The notes under the pieces were generated by a model, which saw nothing but the letters and a program-made list of their open reading frames with translations, did not search any database and was not told where the DNA came from. Position numbers and translations under genes: made by a program. 64,000 bases of DNA from Pseudomonadota bacterium (GTDB lineage: Bacteria; Pseudomonadota; Gammaproteobacteria; Burkholderiales; Gallionellaceae), in the NCBI GenBank assembly GCA_021782365.1, contig JAJXVB010000003.1, positions 62,001 to 126,000 on the forward strand, read 5' to 3'. Below, in pieces: positions 10,129 through 20,098 of this stretch (its first letter is position 1; every line of letters starts with the position of its first letter).

Positions 10129-11748
10129 ATGAATCAGACAGACATCGATCAGGATGAGGCTATATCGCGCGAAGTGAAGCGCCGCCGCACTTTCGCGATC
10201 ATCTCCCATCCCGACGCGGGCAAGACCACGCTGACCGAGAAGCTGCTGCTTTTCGGCGGCGCGATCCAGATGGCGGGCACGGTGAAGGCCAGAAAAAGCG
10301 GAAAGCATGCGACATCGGACTGGCTCGACATCGAGAAACAGCGCGGCATCTCGGTCGCAAGTTCGGTGATGCAGTTCACCTTCGACGACTGCGTGATCAA
10401 TCTGCTCGACACGCCGGGCCACCAGGATTTCTCCGAAGATACATACCGCGTGCTGACTGCGGTGGATGCGGCGGTGATGGTGGTGGATGCGGCAAAGGGT
10501 GTCGAAGAGCAGACCATCAAGCTTTTGGAAGTGTGCCGATTGCGCAACACGCCCATCATCACGTTCATCAACAAGATGGATCGTGAAGTGAGGGAGCCCC
10601 TCGAAGTGTTGGACGAGATCGAGTCCGTGCTCAAGATCAAATGCGCGCCAGTGACCTGGCCGATCGGCATGGGCAAACGCTTCCAGGGCGTCTACCATCT
10701 CTTGAACGATCAGGTTCTGCGTTTTGTGCCGGGAGAGGCGAAGGCGGACCAGGAAGTCGAGACCTTGAAAGGGAAGGGGATAGACCAGCTGGCATTGCAA
10801 TGCCCTGCCGAGATGCAGACGATGCGGGAAGAGACCGAGCTCGTGATGGGTGCTGGCGCATCTTTCGACCTGCAGGAATTTCTGCGCGGCCAGCAGACGC
10901 CGGTGTTCTTCGGGTCTGGCGTCAACAACTTCGGCGTTCGCGAAATTCTGCGAGCGCTGGTGGACTGGGCGCCCTCTCCATTGCCGCGCGAGACGGATGT
11001 GAGGCAGGTTATTCCCACGGAGCCTGCGTTCACCGGATTCGTTTTCAAGATACAGGCCAACATGGACCCTAACCACAGGGATCGCATCGCATTTCTGCGC
11101 GTCTGTTCAGGTCGCTATACCTCGGGCATGAAGGTGAAGCACCGCAGGACGGGCAAGGAAATGAAGCTTGCAAATGCGGTGACCTTCATGGCCAACGAAC
11201 GCACCCGCATGGACGAAGCCTATGCGGGGGACATCATCGGCATACACAATCACGGGCAGCTGCAGATCGGAGATGTGCTGACGGAAGGAGAGGCGCTGAC
11301 CTTCAAGGGGATACCCTATTTCGCACCCGAGCTTTTCAGCCGCGCAAGACTCAGGGATCCGATGAAGGCGAAGCAGCTGCAAAAGGGCTTGCGGCAGCTT
11401 GGCGAGGAGGGTGCGGTCCAGGTTTTCGAGCCGCTGGTCGATTCCAATCCGCTGATAGGCGCGGTGGGTCAGCTGCAGTTCGAGGTGGTCGAGCACCGCC
11501 TGAAGGCGGAATACGGCGTGGATGCGGTGTTCGAGCGAGCAGGCATACACACCGCGCGCTGGGTGACATGCCAGGATTCCGCGCATCTCAACGAGTTCGT
11601 CAAGGCGAACCAGGCAAGGCTTGCGAAGGACGTGGATGGAAACTATGCTTATCTTGCGGATACAGGCGTAAATCTCAGGTTGGCCCAGGAGCGCTGGCCC
11701 AAGATACAATTTCACGCGACGCGCGAACACGGCCAGCAGCTGAACTAA
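10129..11748 (+). CDS. prfC: peptide chain release factor 3
   Basis: GTPase that removes RF1 or RF2 from the ribosome after peptide release. I start at ATG 10129 ([20 protein letters not shown]), giving 539 residues, close to the roughly 530 of known RF3; the reading frame is open further upstream but through the promoter and terminator-like leader. GTP-binding motifs: G1 [14 protein letters not shown]3 DTPGHQDF, G4 NKMDRE. The ribosome binding site before this ATG is weak. The leader hairpin suggests control by attenuation. Confidence 0.96.
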   Translation: MNQTDIDQDEAISREVKRRRTFAIISHPDAGKTTLTEKLLLFGGAIQMAGTVKARKSGKHATSDWLDIEKQRGISVASSVMQFTFDDCVINLLDTPGHQDFSEDTYRVLTAVDAAVMVVDAAKGVEEQTIKLLEVCRLRNTPIITFINKMDREVREPLEVLDEIESVLKIKCAPVTWPIGMGKRFQGVYHLLNDQVLRFVPGEAKADQEVETLKGKGIDQLALQCPAEMQTMREETELVMGAGASFDLQEFLRGQQTPVFFGSGVNNFGVREILRALVDWAPSPLPRETDVRQVIPTEPAFTGFVFKIQANMDPNHRDRIAFLRVCSGRYTSGMKVKHRRTGKEMKLANAVTFMANERTRMDEAYAGDIIGIHNHGQLQIGDVLTEGEALTFKGIPYFAPELFSRARLRDPMKAKQLQKGLRQLGEEGAVQVFEPLVDSNPLIGAVGQLQFEVVEHRLKAEYGVDAVFERAGIHTARWVTCQDSAHLNEFVKANQARLAKDVDGNYAYLADTGVNLRLAQERWPKIQFHATREHGQQLN

Positions 11749-11796
11749 AGATATGCGACGGCAGTCTATTCATGAAATTTTTGGAAAGGATATGCG

Positions 11797-11991
11797 ATGA
11801 AGGCGGCAGTTCTTGTCTTTTTGGCGCTGATTTCGACTGTGGCGTTCGCCTCGGGCGCGCCCTGGTTCAGATGGCAGAACATCCATGATCGCACAGTGAT
11901 ATGTTCGCAGATCAAGCCTGGCGAAGCCTGGGTCCTGTTTCAGGGGCCTTTCATGGAGTCAGGCTGCAAAAAGCCCGGCTATCCGCAGTGA
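11797..11991 (+). CDS. small exported protein of unknown function
   Basis: 64 residues. The first 20 or so (MKAAVLVFLALISTVAFASG) form a good Sec signal peptide. The mature part of about 45 residues has two Cys (Cys36 and Cys57) that could form one disulfide in the periplasm, and several Trp residues. No family is recognised. An AAAGGAT ribosome binding site precedes ATG 11797. It sits alone between prfC and argS on the same strand; I infer a real gene from the signal peptide and binding site, not from homology. Confidence 0.65.
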   Translation: MKAAVLVFLALISTVAFASGAPWFRWQNIHDRTVICSQIKPGEAWVLFQGPFMESGCKKPGYPQ

Positions 11992-12050
11992 TGGCAAGCC
12001 CCGTAATGCCCAAGTGATATAATCCGCGTCCCAAAAAAGGTGCTTGCTCA

Positions 12051-13727
12051 ATGTCCGTTGTACTGAATTTCAAATCCCATATCGCTGAATTGTTTTCGCA
12101 GGCGCTAAGCAAGGTTGCGCCGGATCATGCCGATGTCGCCGTCCTGATCGAGCGTCCAAAGCTTGCTTCCCATGGCGATTATGCGTGCAATCTTGCGATG
12201 CAGCTTGCCAAGCCCCTGAAGAAATCGCCGCGCGAAATCGCTCAACTTCTGATTGCGGCCTTGCCGAAGTCCGACGTGATAGAGAAGATCGAGATCGCCG
12301 GCGCAGGCTTCATCAATCTGGTTCTCACCGAGGCCGCCAAGCAGCAGATCGTGCATGCCGTGCTTTACGCGGGCGCGGGCTATGGTCACATTCATCTCGG
12401 GACGGGGCGCAGTGTCCAGGTTGAATTCGTCTCTGCCAATCCGACAGGGCCGCTGCATGTGGGCCATGGGAGGGGGGCTGCCGTAGGGGATTGCCTTTGC
12501 AACGTGCTGCATGCGGCAGGCTGGAATGTCACGAGGGAATTCTATTACAACGATGCGGGCGCCCAGATCGACAACCTGATGCGCTCTGTGCGGCTGCGCT
12601 GCAAGGGAATAACGCCGGAAGACCCTTCATGGCCTGAAGACGGCTACCGCGGCGATTACATCGCGGATGTAGCCAGAGCCTACATGGACCGCGAGACGGT
12701 CGAAGCGGACGATCAGCACATCAAGGGCGAGGGCGATCCGGATGATGAAGAGGCGATACGCCGTTTCGCGGTAGCCTATCTTCGCCGCGAGCAGGACCTG
12801 GATCTGCGCGCCTTCAATGTCGAATTCGACGTGTTTTCGCTGGAATCACAGCTTTATCGAGACGGGCATGTGGAGAATGTCGTGAAGCAGCTGATCGCGA
12901 GCGGTCATACTTTTGAAAAGGACAATGCGCTTTGGCTGCGCACAACCGATTTCGGCGACGACAAGGATCGCGTGATGAAGAAGTCGGATGGCGGCTACAC
13001 CTATTTCGTGCCGGATGTCGCATATCATCTGGAAAAGTGGAAACGCGGCTTCGTGCGCGTGGTCAACGAGCAGGGAGCGGATCACCACAGCACGATCACG
13101 CGCGTGAGGGCGGGATTGCAGGCGCTCAATGCCGGCATCCCCAAGGGCTGGCCTGAATATGTGCTGCACCAGATGGTCACCGTTCTTAAGAATGGCGAAG
13201 AGGTCAAGATTTCCAAGCGCGCGGGAAGCTATGTGACCCTGCGCGATCTGATAGACGAAGTGGGGTGCGACGCGACGCGCTATTTTTTGGCTGCCCGCCA
13301 TCCTGATTCGCAGCTCGTCTTCGACATCGATCTTGCGAAGTCCAAGAGCAATGACAATCCGGTCTATTACATACAGTATGCGCATGCACGCATCTCCACT
13401 GTTCTCGAGATCTGGGGAGGAGAGCGCCTGAGCTTGCTCAATGCGGATGTTTCGCTGCTGGACGGGGAATACGAGATCGCGCTGCTGCAGCATCTGATCG
13501 ACTACCCGCAGGTGATCGAGAACGCAGCGCTGGATCTGGCGCCCCACCATGTCGCGTTTTATCTCAAGGAATTGGCCGCGACATTTCACAGCTATTATAA
13601 TGCCTCGCGTTTCCTGGTCGACGATGAGGCGACCAAGTGCGCGCGCCTTGCATTGATCGCAGCCGCAGCACAGGTGATGAAGAATGGCCTGGCGCTTCTG
13701 GGAATCAGCGCACCTGAAAAAATGTAA
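12051..13727 (+). CDS. argS: arginyl-tRNA synthetase
   Basis: Class I aminoacyl-tRNA synthetase charging tRNA-Arg. The N-terminal additional domain is followed by the signature region [16 protein letters not shown] with the HIGH equivalent HVGH at residues 136-139, and the KMSKS-like loop appears as VKISKRAG. The C-terminal anticodon-binding helices end in [11 protein letters not shown]. 558 residues is normal. It is followed 20 bases later by a SPOR-domain gene, an order often seen in betaproteobacteria. Confidence 0.98.
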   Translation: MSVVLNFKSHIAELFSQALSKVAPDHADVAVLIERPKLASHGDYACNLAMQLAKPLKKSPREIAQLLIAALPKSDVIEKIEIAGAGFINLVLTEAAKQQIVHAVLYAGAGYGHIHLGTGRSVQVEFVSANPTGPLHVGHGRGAAVGDCLCNVLHAAGWNVTREFYYNDAGAQIDNLMRSVRLRCKGITPEDPSWPEDGYRGDYIADVARAYMDRETVEADDQHIKGEGDPDDEEAIRRFAVAYLRREQDLDLRAFNVEFDVFSLESQLYRDGHVENVVKQLIASGHTFEKDNALWLRTTDFGDDKDRVMKKSDGGYTYFVPDVAYHLEKWKRGFVRVVNEQGADHHSTITRVRAGLQALNAGIPKGWPEYVLHQMVTVLKNGEEVKISKRAGSYVTLRDLIDEVGCDATRYFLAARHPDSQLVFDIDLAKSKSNDNPVYYIQYAHARISTVLEIWGGERLSLLNADVSLLDGEYEIALLQHLIDYPQVIENAALDLAPHHVAFYLKELAATFHSYYNASRFLVDDEATKCARLALIAAAAQVMKNGLALLGISAPEKM

Positions 13728-13747
13728 TCATTGAATATTGGAAGAAT

Positions 13748-14332
13748 ATGAGCCGATCCGCAAGCAACAAACCCGCCGCTAAGAAGAGCGGCAGCTCGAT
13801 GTTGATGGGAATCCTGCTGGGCATGATACTGGGTGTTGCGCTCGCGGCAGGCCTCGCATGGTATCTGTTGAAGTCGCCCAGCCCCTTCGTCAACAAGGAA
13901 CAGAATCAAACGGCGGAAATCATCAAGCCGGACGTTGTCGAACCAGTCAAACCCAGGCCTGTCGAGCAGCCTGCTTCAGGCGTGGAGGATGCCAAGCCCA
14001 GATTCGAGTTCTACAAGGTTCTGACCGACAAGTCTGATGCGGCAGCCCCGAAACCCGAAACAAGCACTCCGGCGCCCGAGAAGAAGACCGAAGCCAAGCC
14101 TTTCAAGCCGGTCTATCTGCAGGCTGGCGCATTTTCCAATGCCTCGGATGCAGAGAATCTCAAGGCCATACTGGCGATGAAGGGTTTGGAGGCCAGCGTG
14201 CAAACGGTGACGGTCGAGGGCCATGGACAGATGCATCGCGTGCGGGTCGGCCCGTTCCAGAGCGAGCAGGAGATGAAGAGCGCGCGCAGCACGTTGAAGC
14301 AGAGCGGGTTCGAGGCCGCTCCTTCGCATTGA
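13748..14332 (+). CDS. SPOR-domain membrane protein (FtsN-like)
   Basis: 194 residues: a short positively charged N-terminus, one membrane segment (about residues 19-41, MGILLGMILGVALAAGLAWYL), a Pro/Lys/Glu-rich periplasmic linker and a C-terminal SPOR domain (about 113-190, with YLQAGAFSNASDAENLKA and RVRVGPFQSEQEM). This is the layout of FtsN-type division proteins that recognise denuded septal glycan. It follows argS and precedes dsbA. An FtsN role fits the architecture, but other SPOR proteins share it. Confidence 0.85.
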   Translation: MSRSASNKPAAKKSGSSMLMGILLGMILGVALAAGLAWYLLKSPSPFVNKEQNQTAEIIKPDVVEPVKPRPVEQPASGVEDAKPRFEFYKVLTDKSDAAAPKPETSTPAPEKKTEAKPFKPVYLQAGAFSNASDAENLKAILAMKGLEASVQTVTVEGHGQMHRVRVGPFQSEQEMKSARSTLKQSGFEAAPSH

Positions 14333-14362
14333 TATCGTTTGCATACTTCTAAGGAGACATAG

Positions 14363-14992
14363 ATGAAATCCGTGTTCAGGCTTTTTCTTTTCGCCGTCGC
14401 ATTCCTGCTTTCCGGATCTGCCTTTTCTGCCGCGCAGTTCGGCACCGATTACACGATGCTTGCAACGCCGCAGCCGGCTAGCACCAAGAAAATCGAGGTG
14501 ATGGAGTTCTTCTTCTATGAATGCCCTCATTGCTTCCATCTGCACAACGAGCTGATGAAGTGGGAGAAGACCATGCCTGGCGATGTCGAGATGGTTTATG
14601 TCCCCACCATCTTCCGCGACTCGACAGAACCGCTTGCGCGCGCCTATTATGCCCTGGATGCCTTGGGCAAGAGCAAGCAGCTCGAGGATCCGATCTATCA
14701 GGCGATTCATGTCAAGAACATGGATTTGCATGATCTGAATTCGATATCCGCATTTGTCGCGAGCCAGGGCGTCGACAAGGCGAAATTCATCGCAGCCTAC
14801 AATTCCTTCACGGTGAACAGCGAAGTCACGCGCGCAAAGCAGATGATACGCACCTATGGGATCAATGGCACGCCGACGCTGATCGTTGACGGAAGATATG
14901 TGATCACAGGCCTTCAGCCTGCAGCCACGCTGCGCGTGCTGGACGATGTGATCGCGATGGTGAGAAACGAGCGCAAGCGCAAATCCAAATAG
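14363..14992 (+). CDS. dsbA: thiol:disulfide interchange protein DsbA
   Basis: Periplasmic oxidase that introduces disulfides into exported proteins. It has a signal peptide (residues 1-23) and a thioredoxin-like fold with the DsbA-specific active site Cys54-Pro-His-Cys57 in FFYECPHCFHL; the cis-proline loop appears as NGTPTLIVDGRY. 209 residues is typical. An AAGGAG ribosome binding site precedes the ATG. The window also encodes DsbC and DsbD, so both oxidative and isomerase pathways are present. Confidence 0.97.
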   Translation: MKSVFRLFLFAVAFLLSGSAFSAAQFGTDYTMLATPQPASTKKIEVMEFFFYECPHCFHLHNELMKWEKTMPGDVEMVYVPTIFRDSTEPLARAYYALDALGKSKQLEDPIYQAIHVKNMDLHDLNSISAFVASQGVDKAKFIAAYNSFTVNSEVTRAKQMIRTYGINGTPTLIVDGRYVITGLQPAATLRVLDDVIAMVRNERKRKSK

Positions 14993-14995
14993 GTC

Positions 14996-15784
14996 GTGCG
15001 CTCCCTGGATCGTGATTCGAGCCTGCGCGTGGTGATTACCGGCGCGTCGGGCGGTCTGGGACTTGCGCTCGCGAAATGCTATCTCAATCGGGGCGCGACC
15101 ATCGCCGCAATGGCGCGCCGATCCGACCCTCTGCAGAAACTTTCCTCGGAATTTCCCGGAAGGGTTTATGGCTATTCTGTCGATGTGCGCGATGCTGAAG
15201 CCCTGGAAAAGGCGGCCTGCGATTTCATTGCTCGTGAAGGCTACCCCGACATCGTCATCGCCAACGCCGGGATCAGCGTAGGCACGCTGACCGAACACGC
15301 CGAGGATATCCATGCTTTCGAGCAGGTGATGGACATCAATGTGCTGGGTCTTGTGCGGACTTTCCAGCCCTTTCTTGCCGGGATGAGGCAGGCTGGATCC
15401 GGCACCCTGGTCGGCATCGCGAGTGTCGCAGGATTCAGGGGCTTGCCAGGCTCAGGGGCCTATTCGGCCTCCAAGGCGGCCGCAATTTCCTATCTCGAGT
15501 CGTTGCGCCTCGAAATGCATGAAAGCGGGGTGAAAGTGGTCACGATTTGTCCCGGTTACATCAAGACTCAGATGACCAGCGTGAATCCCTATCCCATGCC
15601 TTTCATCCTGGAGGCGGATGAGGCGGCCAGGCGCATCGCCCGCGCCATCTCCAAACAGAAAGCCTTTGCTGTGATCCCCTGGCAGATGGGTCTGGTAGGT
15701 GGTCTTCTCAAAGCGCTTCCCCGATGGGCTTATGACAGGCTTTTTGCGAATGCCCCGAAAAAGCCCAGGGGATTGCTCGGCTGA
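14996..15784 (+). CDS. short-chain dehydrogenase/reductase
   Basis: 262 residues with the classical SDR fold: cofactor motif TGASGGLG (about residues 15-22), NAG motif in VIANAGIS, catalytic Ser and Tyr-x-x-x-Lys in GSGAYSASKAAA. It starts with GTG three bases after the dsbA stop, so it is cotranscribed. The ending with a hydrophobic LVGGLLKALPRWAYDRLF stretch resembles SDRs that are membrane-associated and act on lipid or short-chain substrates. The substrate cannot be named. Confidence 0.88.
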   Translation: MRSLDRDSSLRVVITGASGGLGLALAKCYLNRGATIAAMARRSDPLQKLSSEFPGRVYGYSVDVRDAEALEKAACDFIAREGYPDIVIANAGISVGTLTEHAEDIHAFEQVMDINVLGLVRTFQPFLAGMRQAGSGTLVGIASVAGFRGLPGSGAYSASKAAAISYLESLRLEMHESGVKVVTICPGYIKTQMTSVNPYPMPFILEADEAARRIARAISKQKAFAVIPWQMGLVGGLLKALPRWAYDRLFANAPKKPRGLLG

Positions 15785-15823
15785 GTCTGTATATGTGGCT
15801 GATTTTATTTGAATTCGGCAGGC

Positions 15824-15856
15824 AAAAAAATCCCCTGAGCCTTGCGGGTCAGGGGA
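15824..15856 (-). terminator. intrinsic terminator of rdgC
   Basis: TCCCCTGA (15831-15838) and TCAGGGGA (15849-15856) form a perfect 8-bp stem. On the minus strand the stem is followed by seven U (bases 15830-15824), so it is a strong Rho-independent terminator for rdgC arriving from the right. The plus strand has no U-tract after the stem. Confidence 0.85.
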
Positions 15857-15861
15857 AAACG

Positions 15862-15911
15862 TCTTAACTATTTAGGGAGAGTTAAGATACCCATTCAGGG
15901 GGTGAATGGGT
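15862..15911. repeat. two further hairpins next to the rdgC terminator
   Basis: Directly beside the terminator stand two more perfect inverted repeats: TCTTAACT (15862-15869) with AGTTAAGA (15880-15887), and ACCCATTCA (15889-15897) with TGAATGGGT (15903-15911). The stems are 8 and 9 bp with loops of 10 and 5 bases. Neither is followed by a U-tract. They fill most of the gap between the convergent SDR and rdgC genes. Confidence 0.7.
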
Positions 15912-15980
15912 GATAGCTTGCGCTAACTGCAAGGTCAGGCAAGCAAGATTTGAAAAAGTTCACAAAATTTGAAAATATTT

Positions 15981-16877
15981 TTATGAGCTGATGATTTCGC
16001 CGCCTAAGGCCTCCGTCAGGTCGTTCAACATCTTCGACAGTTCTCCCGTCATCAGCGCAAAGTCGAGTTCGAATAGCTCTTCTTCGGATGCCGCCGCAGA
16101 CTCTTCCTTTATGATGTCCAGGAACTGCAATTTCTTGATTTGCAACTGCTCTGTGAGAACGAAGGAAATCCGGTCGTTCCAGGTGAGGCCCAGGCGGGTC
16201 GCGCGCTTGCCTGAGCGTATGTGGGCTAGAATTTCCTCTCCTTCGAGCGCATGGTTGGCGTAGCGCACCGTCGAGTTGTTCTCTCCAGTTGCGCGCAGCT
16301 CGAGCTCCCGGTCTATGGTGAAACCGGCAGGCGCATGATCGCTGGCCAGCCAGTCCGTCATCACCGATATCGGGGAATTTGCGGTGTGCAGCGGTCTGAC
16401 TGGCATGTCGTCTAGCACCTTGAACAAGGATTCCAGGAGTTCTTCGGCGCGCGAGAGGGAGGCGGCGTGGATGATCAGGCGCTTGTTGACCGTATCGAGC
16501 CATGCATGGGTGGTGCGCAGCAGGGCGAAGGCCTTGGGCAGGAGTTCTTCTGTGACCGCCTCCTTGATCGCCTTGCGTTCGCGTCGGCCCACCTTGTATC
16601 CCTGCTGCGCTTCGGTATTCTCCATGCGTTCCTTGGCGAAACGGTTGATCACGGATGCAGGCAGCAATTTCTGTTCGGTTCCCAGCGCAAAGAGCAGTTG
16701 GCCATTAGCCGAATAAACCAGTCGTTCATCGTTGCAGCAGGGAACCCAGCCTCGACTTTGCCTGTCAAGGCCTGTGCATGGCAGAAGCGGTTTCTTCGCA
16801 AGCCTTTCCTGCAAAGTGTCGGCAGTGATTTTGTAGTCTGATGGCAGTCGGTAGATGAGGATATTCTTAAACCACAT
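15981..16877 (-). CDS. rdgC: recombination-associated protein RdgC
   Basis: DNA-binding ring protein that modulates RecA loading. The N-terminus MWFKNILIYRL and the internal GWVPCCNDERLVY and VMTDWLAS-type stretches are typical of RdgC. I begin at the ATG at 16877, which gives 298 residues as in the family; an upstream start adding 11 residues is less likely. The gene is divergent from slt with a spacing of 88 bases, and is followed by the strong terminator at 15824-15856. Confidence 0.95.
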   Translation of the reverse strand: MWFKNILIYRLPSDYKITADTLQERLAKKPLLPCTGLDRQSRGWVPCCNDERLVYSANGQLLFALGTEQKLLPASVINRFAKERMENTEAQQGYKVGRRERKAIKEAVTEELLPKAFALLRTTHAWLDTVNKRLIIHAASLSRAEELLESLFKVLDDMPVRPLHTANSPISVMTDWLASDHAPAGFTIDRELELRATGENNSTVRYANHALEGEEILAHIRSGKRATRLGLTWNDRISFVLTEQLQIKKLQFLDIIKEESAAASEEELFELDFALMTGELSKMLNDLTEALGGEIISS

Positions 16878-16965
16878 GGCGGAGTTCCTGAAAAGCACAG
16901 AATTATACAATGCAACGGGAAGGGTAGCCGTGATATGCTCATCTGTCGTGAGGTTTGCTTTCCTG

Positions 16966-18876
16966 ATGAAATTCCTTTTACTGCTTATTCTATTGATGGC
17001 TGGCCCTGCGCTGGCCGATCAGGACGATGATTTCCTGGCGGCTCGTGATGCCTTTCGCTCGGGTAATGCGAATCAACTGGCGATGCTTGCTGCACGTTTG
17101 CGCAATACGCCGCTTGAGGTCTATGTCGCCTATTTTCAGTTGAAGTTGAATCTTGATACCGCAGATGCGGCCAGCGTGAGGGAGTTTCTGGCGCGGCCGG
17201 ATGATACGCCGCTGATAGACAGGATGCGTGCAGAATGGCTCAAGGTGCTTGGAAAGAAGCAACAGTGGGATCTGTTCGACAGCGAGTATCCCAAACTCAA
17301 GAACCCCGATGTCGAATTGAACTGTTATGCGCTCCAGTCGAGGATGAGGAATCAGAACGTGATGAGCGAGGTTCACGATCTCTGGTTCAGCCCGAAAGAG
17401 ATGCCCGAGAGCTGCGCTGTTCTGTTCGATGCCGCCATTTCCAAGGGGGCGATCAGCGAGCGTGATATCTGGAAGAGGCTCAACATGGTGCTTGAGGCGG
17501 GCAATGTGACGCTTGCCAAATCCCTGGCTGTAAGGCTTTCAGGAAATTTTGCGATTGCGCCAAATGCGCTGGAACGGGCGATGGACAATCCAGCCCGCTA
17601 TCTTGCACACGCGGTCGTCAAGAGCGAAGGCCAGAGAAGGGTCGCTCTGTTTGCCTTGATGCGGCTCGCCAAGCAATCGCCGGATATCGCGATCGAGAAA
17701 TTTTCAAAAGTAAAATCGCATTTCTCCAGGGATGAAAGGGCTTATTTTTTTGGATGGCTCGCCTATGAGGCGGCGAGAAAGCACGATCCTCGCGCGCTTT
17801 CATGGTATGAAGAGGCGGGACCGCTGAATGACCAGCAAAAGGCCTGGAAGGCGCGCGCTGCATTGCGGGCTCTGGACTGGAAGACCGTATTGTCCGCGAT
17901 CGAGGAGATGGGAAGCGCGCAGCAGAGCGATCCGACCTGGCGCTACTGGAAGGCGCGTGCGCTTCAGGCGCAAGGTCGCCGAAAAGATGCACTGGAAATT
18001 TTTGTGCCGTTGAGCGCCGAGCACACCTTCTATGGTGAACTGGCTCGCGAGGAGATCTCGGATACCCCGATCCTGAGCCAGATGCAGCCCGCATTCCATC
18101 CTGAGAAAAAGGATCTCGAGGAGATCGAGAAGCTGCCCGGAATACAGCGCGCGATCATGCTTTATCGCATGGACCTGCGCATCGATGCTTTGCGCGAATG
18201 GAACTGGGCGATACGCGGATTTAACGACCAGCAGCTTCTGACGGCAGCCGAATTGGCGCGTCGGCATGAGATGTATGACTGGGCGATCAATACCGCGGAA
18301 AAGACCGTGCTGATGCACGATTTCAGCCTGCGCTATCTCGCGCCATATCGTCCCGTCATGCGCCAACACATCGAGGAGAATGGTCTGGAAGAGGCATGGG
18401 TCTTTGGCCTGATGCGCCAGGAAAGCCGCTTCGTGACCACGGCGAGGTCGGGTGTGGGTGCGACGGGATTGATGCAGATCATGCCAACGACCGCTCGCTG
18501 GATTGCAAAAAAGCTTGGGCTTAAGGATTACCGGAGCAAGCTTCTGGATCAGCTCGATACCAATCTGCTTCTGGGCATGTACTACATGAAGAACATGCTT
18601 TCATCCCTGGATGGAAGTCCCGTTTTGGCTTCTGCGGCTTACAATGCAGGGCCGGGACGGGCGCGCCGATGGCGCGACAGCAAGCCGATGGAAGGCGCGA
18701 TCTATGTCGAGACCATACCCTTTGACGAGACGCGTGATTATGTGAAGAAAGTGATGAGCAATACCATGTACTATGCCGAAGAATTTGGCGCGCCAAGTCG
18801 CAGCCTGAAAAAGCGTTTGGGCACGATCGGCCCAAATTCGAAAGATGCGTCGGACAACGGGAGCGGACTTGAGTAG
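16966..18876 (+). CDS. slt: soluble lytic murein transglycosylase
   Basis: Periplasmic enzyme that cleaves glycan strands to 1,6-anhydro-muropeptides. The start at ATG 16966 gives a clean signal peptide (MKFLLLLILLMAGPALA) and 636 residues. The long alpha-helical superhelical domain (to about residue 460) is followed by a C-type lysozyme-like domain with catalytic Glu486 in GLMRQESRF, the GLMQIMPTTA motif and AAYNAGPGRARRW. The last bases overlap the start of cca. Confidence 0.95.
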   Translation: MKFLLLLILLMAGPALADQDDDFLAARDAFRSGNANQLAMLAARLRNTPLEVYVAYFQLKLNLDTADAASVREFLARPDDTPLIDRMRAEWLKVLGKKQQWDLFDSEYPKLKNPDVELNCYALQSRMRNQNVMSEVHDLWFSPKEMPESCAVLFDAAISKGAISERDIWKRLNMVLEAGNVTLAKSLAVRLSGNFAIAPNALERAMDNPARYLAHAVVKSEGQRRVALFALMRLAKQSPDIAIEKFSKVKSHFSRDERAYFFGWLAYEAARKHDPRALSWYEEAGPLNDQQKAWKARAALRALDWKTVLSAIEEMGSAQQSDPTWRYWKARALQAQGRRKDALEIFVPLSAEHTFYGELAREEISDTPILSQMQPAFHPEKKDLEEIEKLPGIQRAIMLYRMDLRIDALREWNWAIRGFNDQQLLTAAELARRHEMYDWAINTAEKTVLMHDFSLRYLAPYRPVMRQHIEENGLEEAWVFGLMRQESRFVTTARSGVGATGLMQIMPTTARWIAKKLGLKDYRSKLLDQLDTNLLLGMYYMKNMLSSLDGSPVLASAAYNAGPGRARRWRDSKPMEGAIYVETIPFDETRDYVKKVMSNTMYYAEEFGAPSRSLKKRLGTIGPNSKDASDNGSGLE

Positions 18877-20098
18877 CAAAATCTACTGCGTGGGCGGCGC
18901 GGTGAGGGATCGCCTGCTGGGATTGCCTGTCGTGGATCGAGACTGGGTCGTGGTCGGAGCCACGGTCGAGGAGATGCTGGAGCAGGGTTTCTTGCCTGTC
19001 GGAAAGGATTTTCCGGTATTTTTGCATCCCAGAACGCATGAGGAATATGCGCTTGCGCGCACAGAGCGCAAGACGGCCGCCGGATACAAGGGATTTGTCG
19101 TGCATGCATCGCCGGAAGTGACGCTGGAGGAGGATCTGCTGCGCCGAGATTTCACGATCAATGCGATGGCCGAAGACGAGAACGGGAATCTGATCGATCC
19201 CTATCGTGGCGTCGATGATCTGCGTGAGGGCATCCTGCGCCATGTCAGTTCGGCGTTCAAGGAAGATCCCGTGCGCATATTGCGGGGGGCGAGATTTGCG
19301 GCGCGCTTCGGTTTCAGCATCGCGCCTGAGACGGAGCTGCTGATGCGCGAGATGGTGGAAAATGGCGAAGTGGATGCGCTGGTTCCCGAGCGCGTCTGGC
19401 AGGAGCTGGCGCGCGGCCTGATGGAGAAGAAGCCATCGCGTTTTTTTGAAACGCTGAAGGTCTGCGGCGCCTTGCGGAAGATACTGCCCGAAGTGGATGC
19501 GCTGTTCGGCGTTCCGCAGCCTGAAAAATATCATCCCGAAATTGATTGCGGCATACACACCATGCTGGTGGTGGACGATGCGGCAAGTTGCAATCATCCG
19601 CTTGAAGTGCGATTTGCCGCGCTGACCCATGACCTTGGAAAGGCAACGACTCCCAAGGAGGTTTTGCCACGACATATCGGGCACGAGATGCGCGGGGTGG
19701 ACCTCGTGAATGCGATGTCAGCGCGCATACGCGCAAGCGGTGATTGCCGTGATCTGGCTTTGCTTGCCGCGCGCTATCACGGCGATATCCATCGTGCGAT
19801 GGAACTGCGCGCAGACACCATTGCCAGGCTTTTCCAGAGCACGGACGCATGGCGGCGCCCCCAGAGGTTCGAGCAGCTCCTGCAGGCTTGCGCCTCCGAT
19901 GCCCGAGGGCGGTGGGGGCATGAGCAGGACGATTATCCTCAGGCAGCGTATTTGCTGCGCATGCTTGCAGCAGCTCGCGAGGTGGATGCGGGCGAAATCG
20001 CCCGTTCATGCCGGGATGGCGGTACAATCGCCGATGCTGTGCAAAAGGCGCGCATCAGCGCAATCGAGACTGAACAGAAGAGGATGAGCAATGCGTAA
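18869..20098 (+). CDS. cca: CCA-adding tRNA nucleotidyltransferase
   Basis: Adds or repairs the 3' CCA end of tRNAs. Nucleotidyltransferase signature CVGGAVRDRLLG and the DRDWVVVGAT catalytic region are at the N-terminus, and an HD phosphohydrolase domain (CGIHTMLVVDDAA, ALTHDLGKATTP) at about residues 220-270 makes it the multifunctional bacterial type. I prefer TTG 18869 (MSSKIYCVGG, 409 residues) because GGGAG lies six bases upstream and it removes most overlap with slt; ATG 18845 is the alternative. Confidence 0.94.
   Translation: MSSKIYCVGGAVRDRLLGLPVVDRDWVVVGATVEEMLEQGFLPVGKDFPVFLHPRTHEEYALARTERKTAAGYKGFVVHASPEVTLEEDLLRRDFTINAMAEDENGNLIDPYRGVDDLREGILRHVSSAFKEDPVRILRGARFAARFGFSIAPETELLMREMVENGEVDALVPERVWQELARGLMEKKPSRFFETLKVCGALRKILPEVDALFGVPQPEKYHPEIDCGIHTMLVVDDAASCNHPLEVRFAALTHDLGKATTPKEVLPRHIGHEMRGVDLVNAMSARIRASGDCRDLALLAARYHGDIHRAMELRADTIARLFQSTDAWRRPQRFEQLLQACASDARGRWGHEQDDYPQAAYLLRMLAAAREVDAGEIARSCRDGGTIADAVQKARISAIETEQKRMSNA

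Noticed and set aside
13976..15313. A 445-codon minus-strand frame opposite the SPOR gene, dsbA and the SDR gene.
   Set aside because: It spans three well-supported genes in antisense and shows no domain or signal.
18845..18868. ATG 18845 as the start of cca.
   Set aside because: It would extend the overlap with slt to 32 bases and lacks a good binding site; TTG 18869 has GGGAG at the right distance. The choice is not certain.
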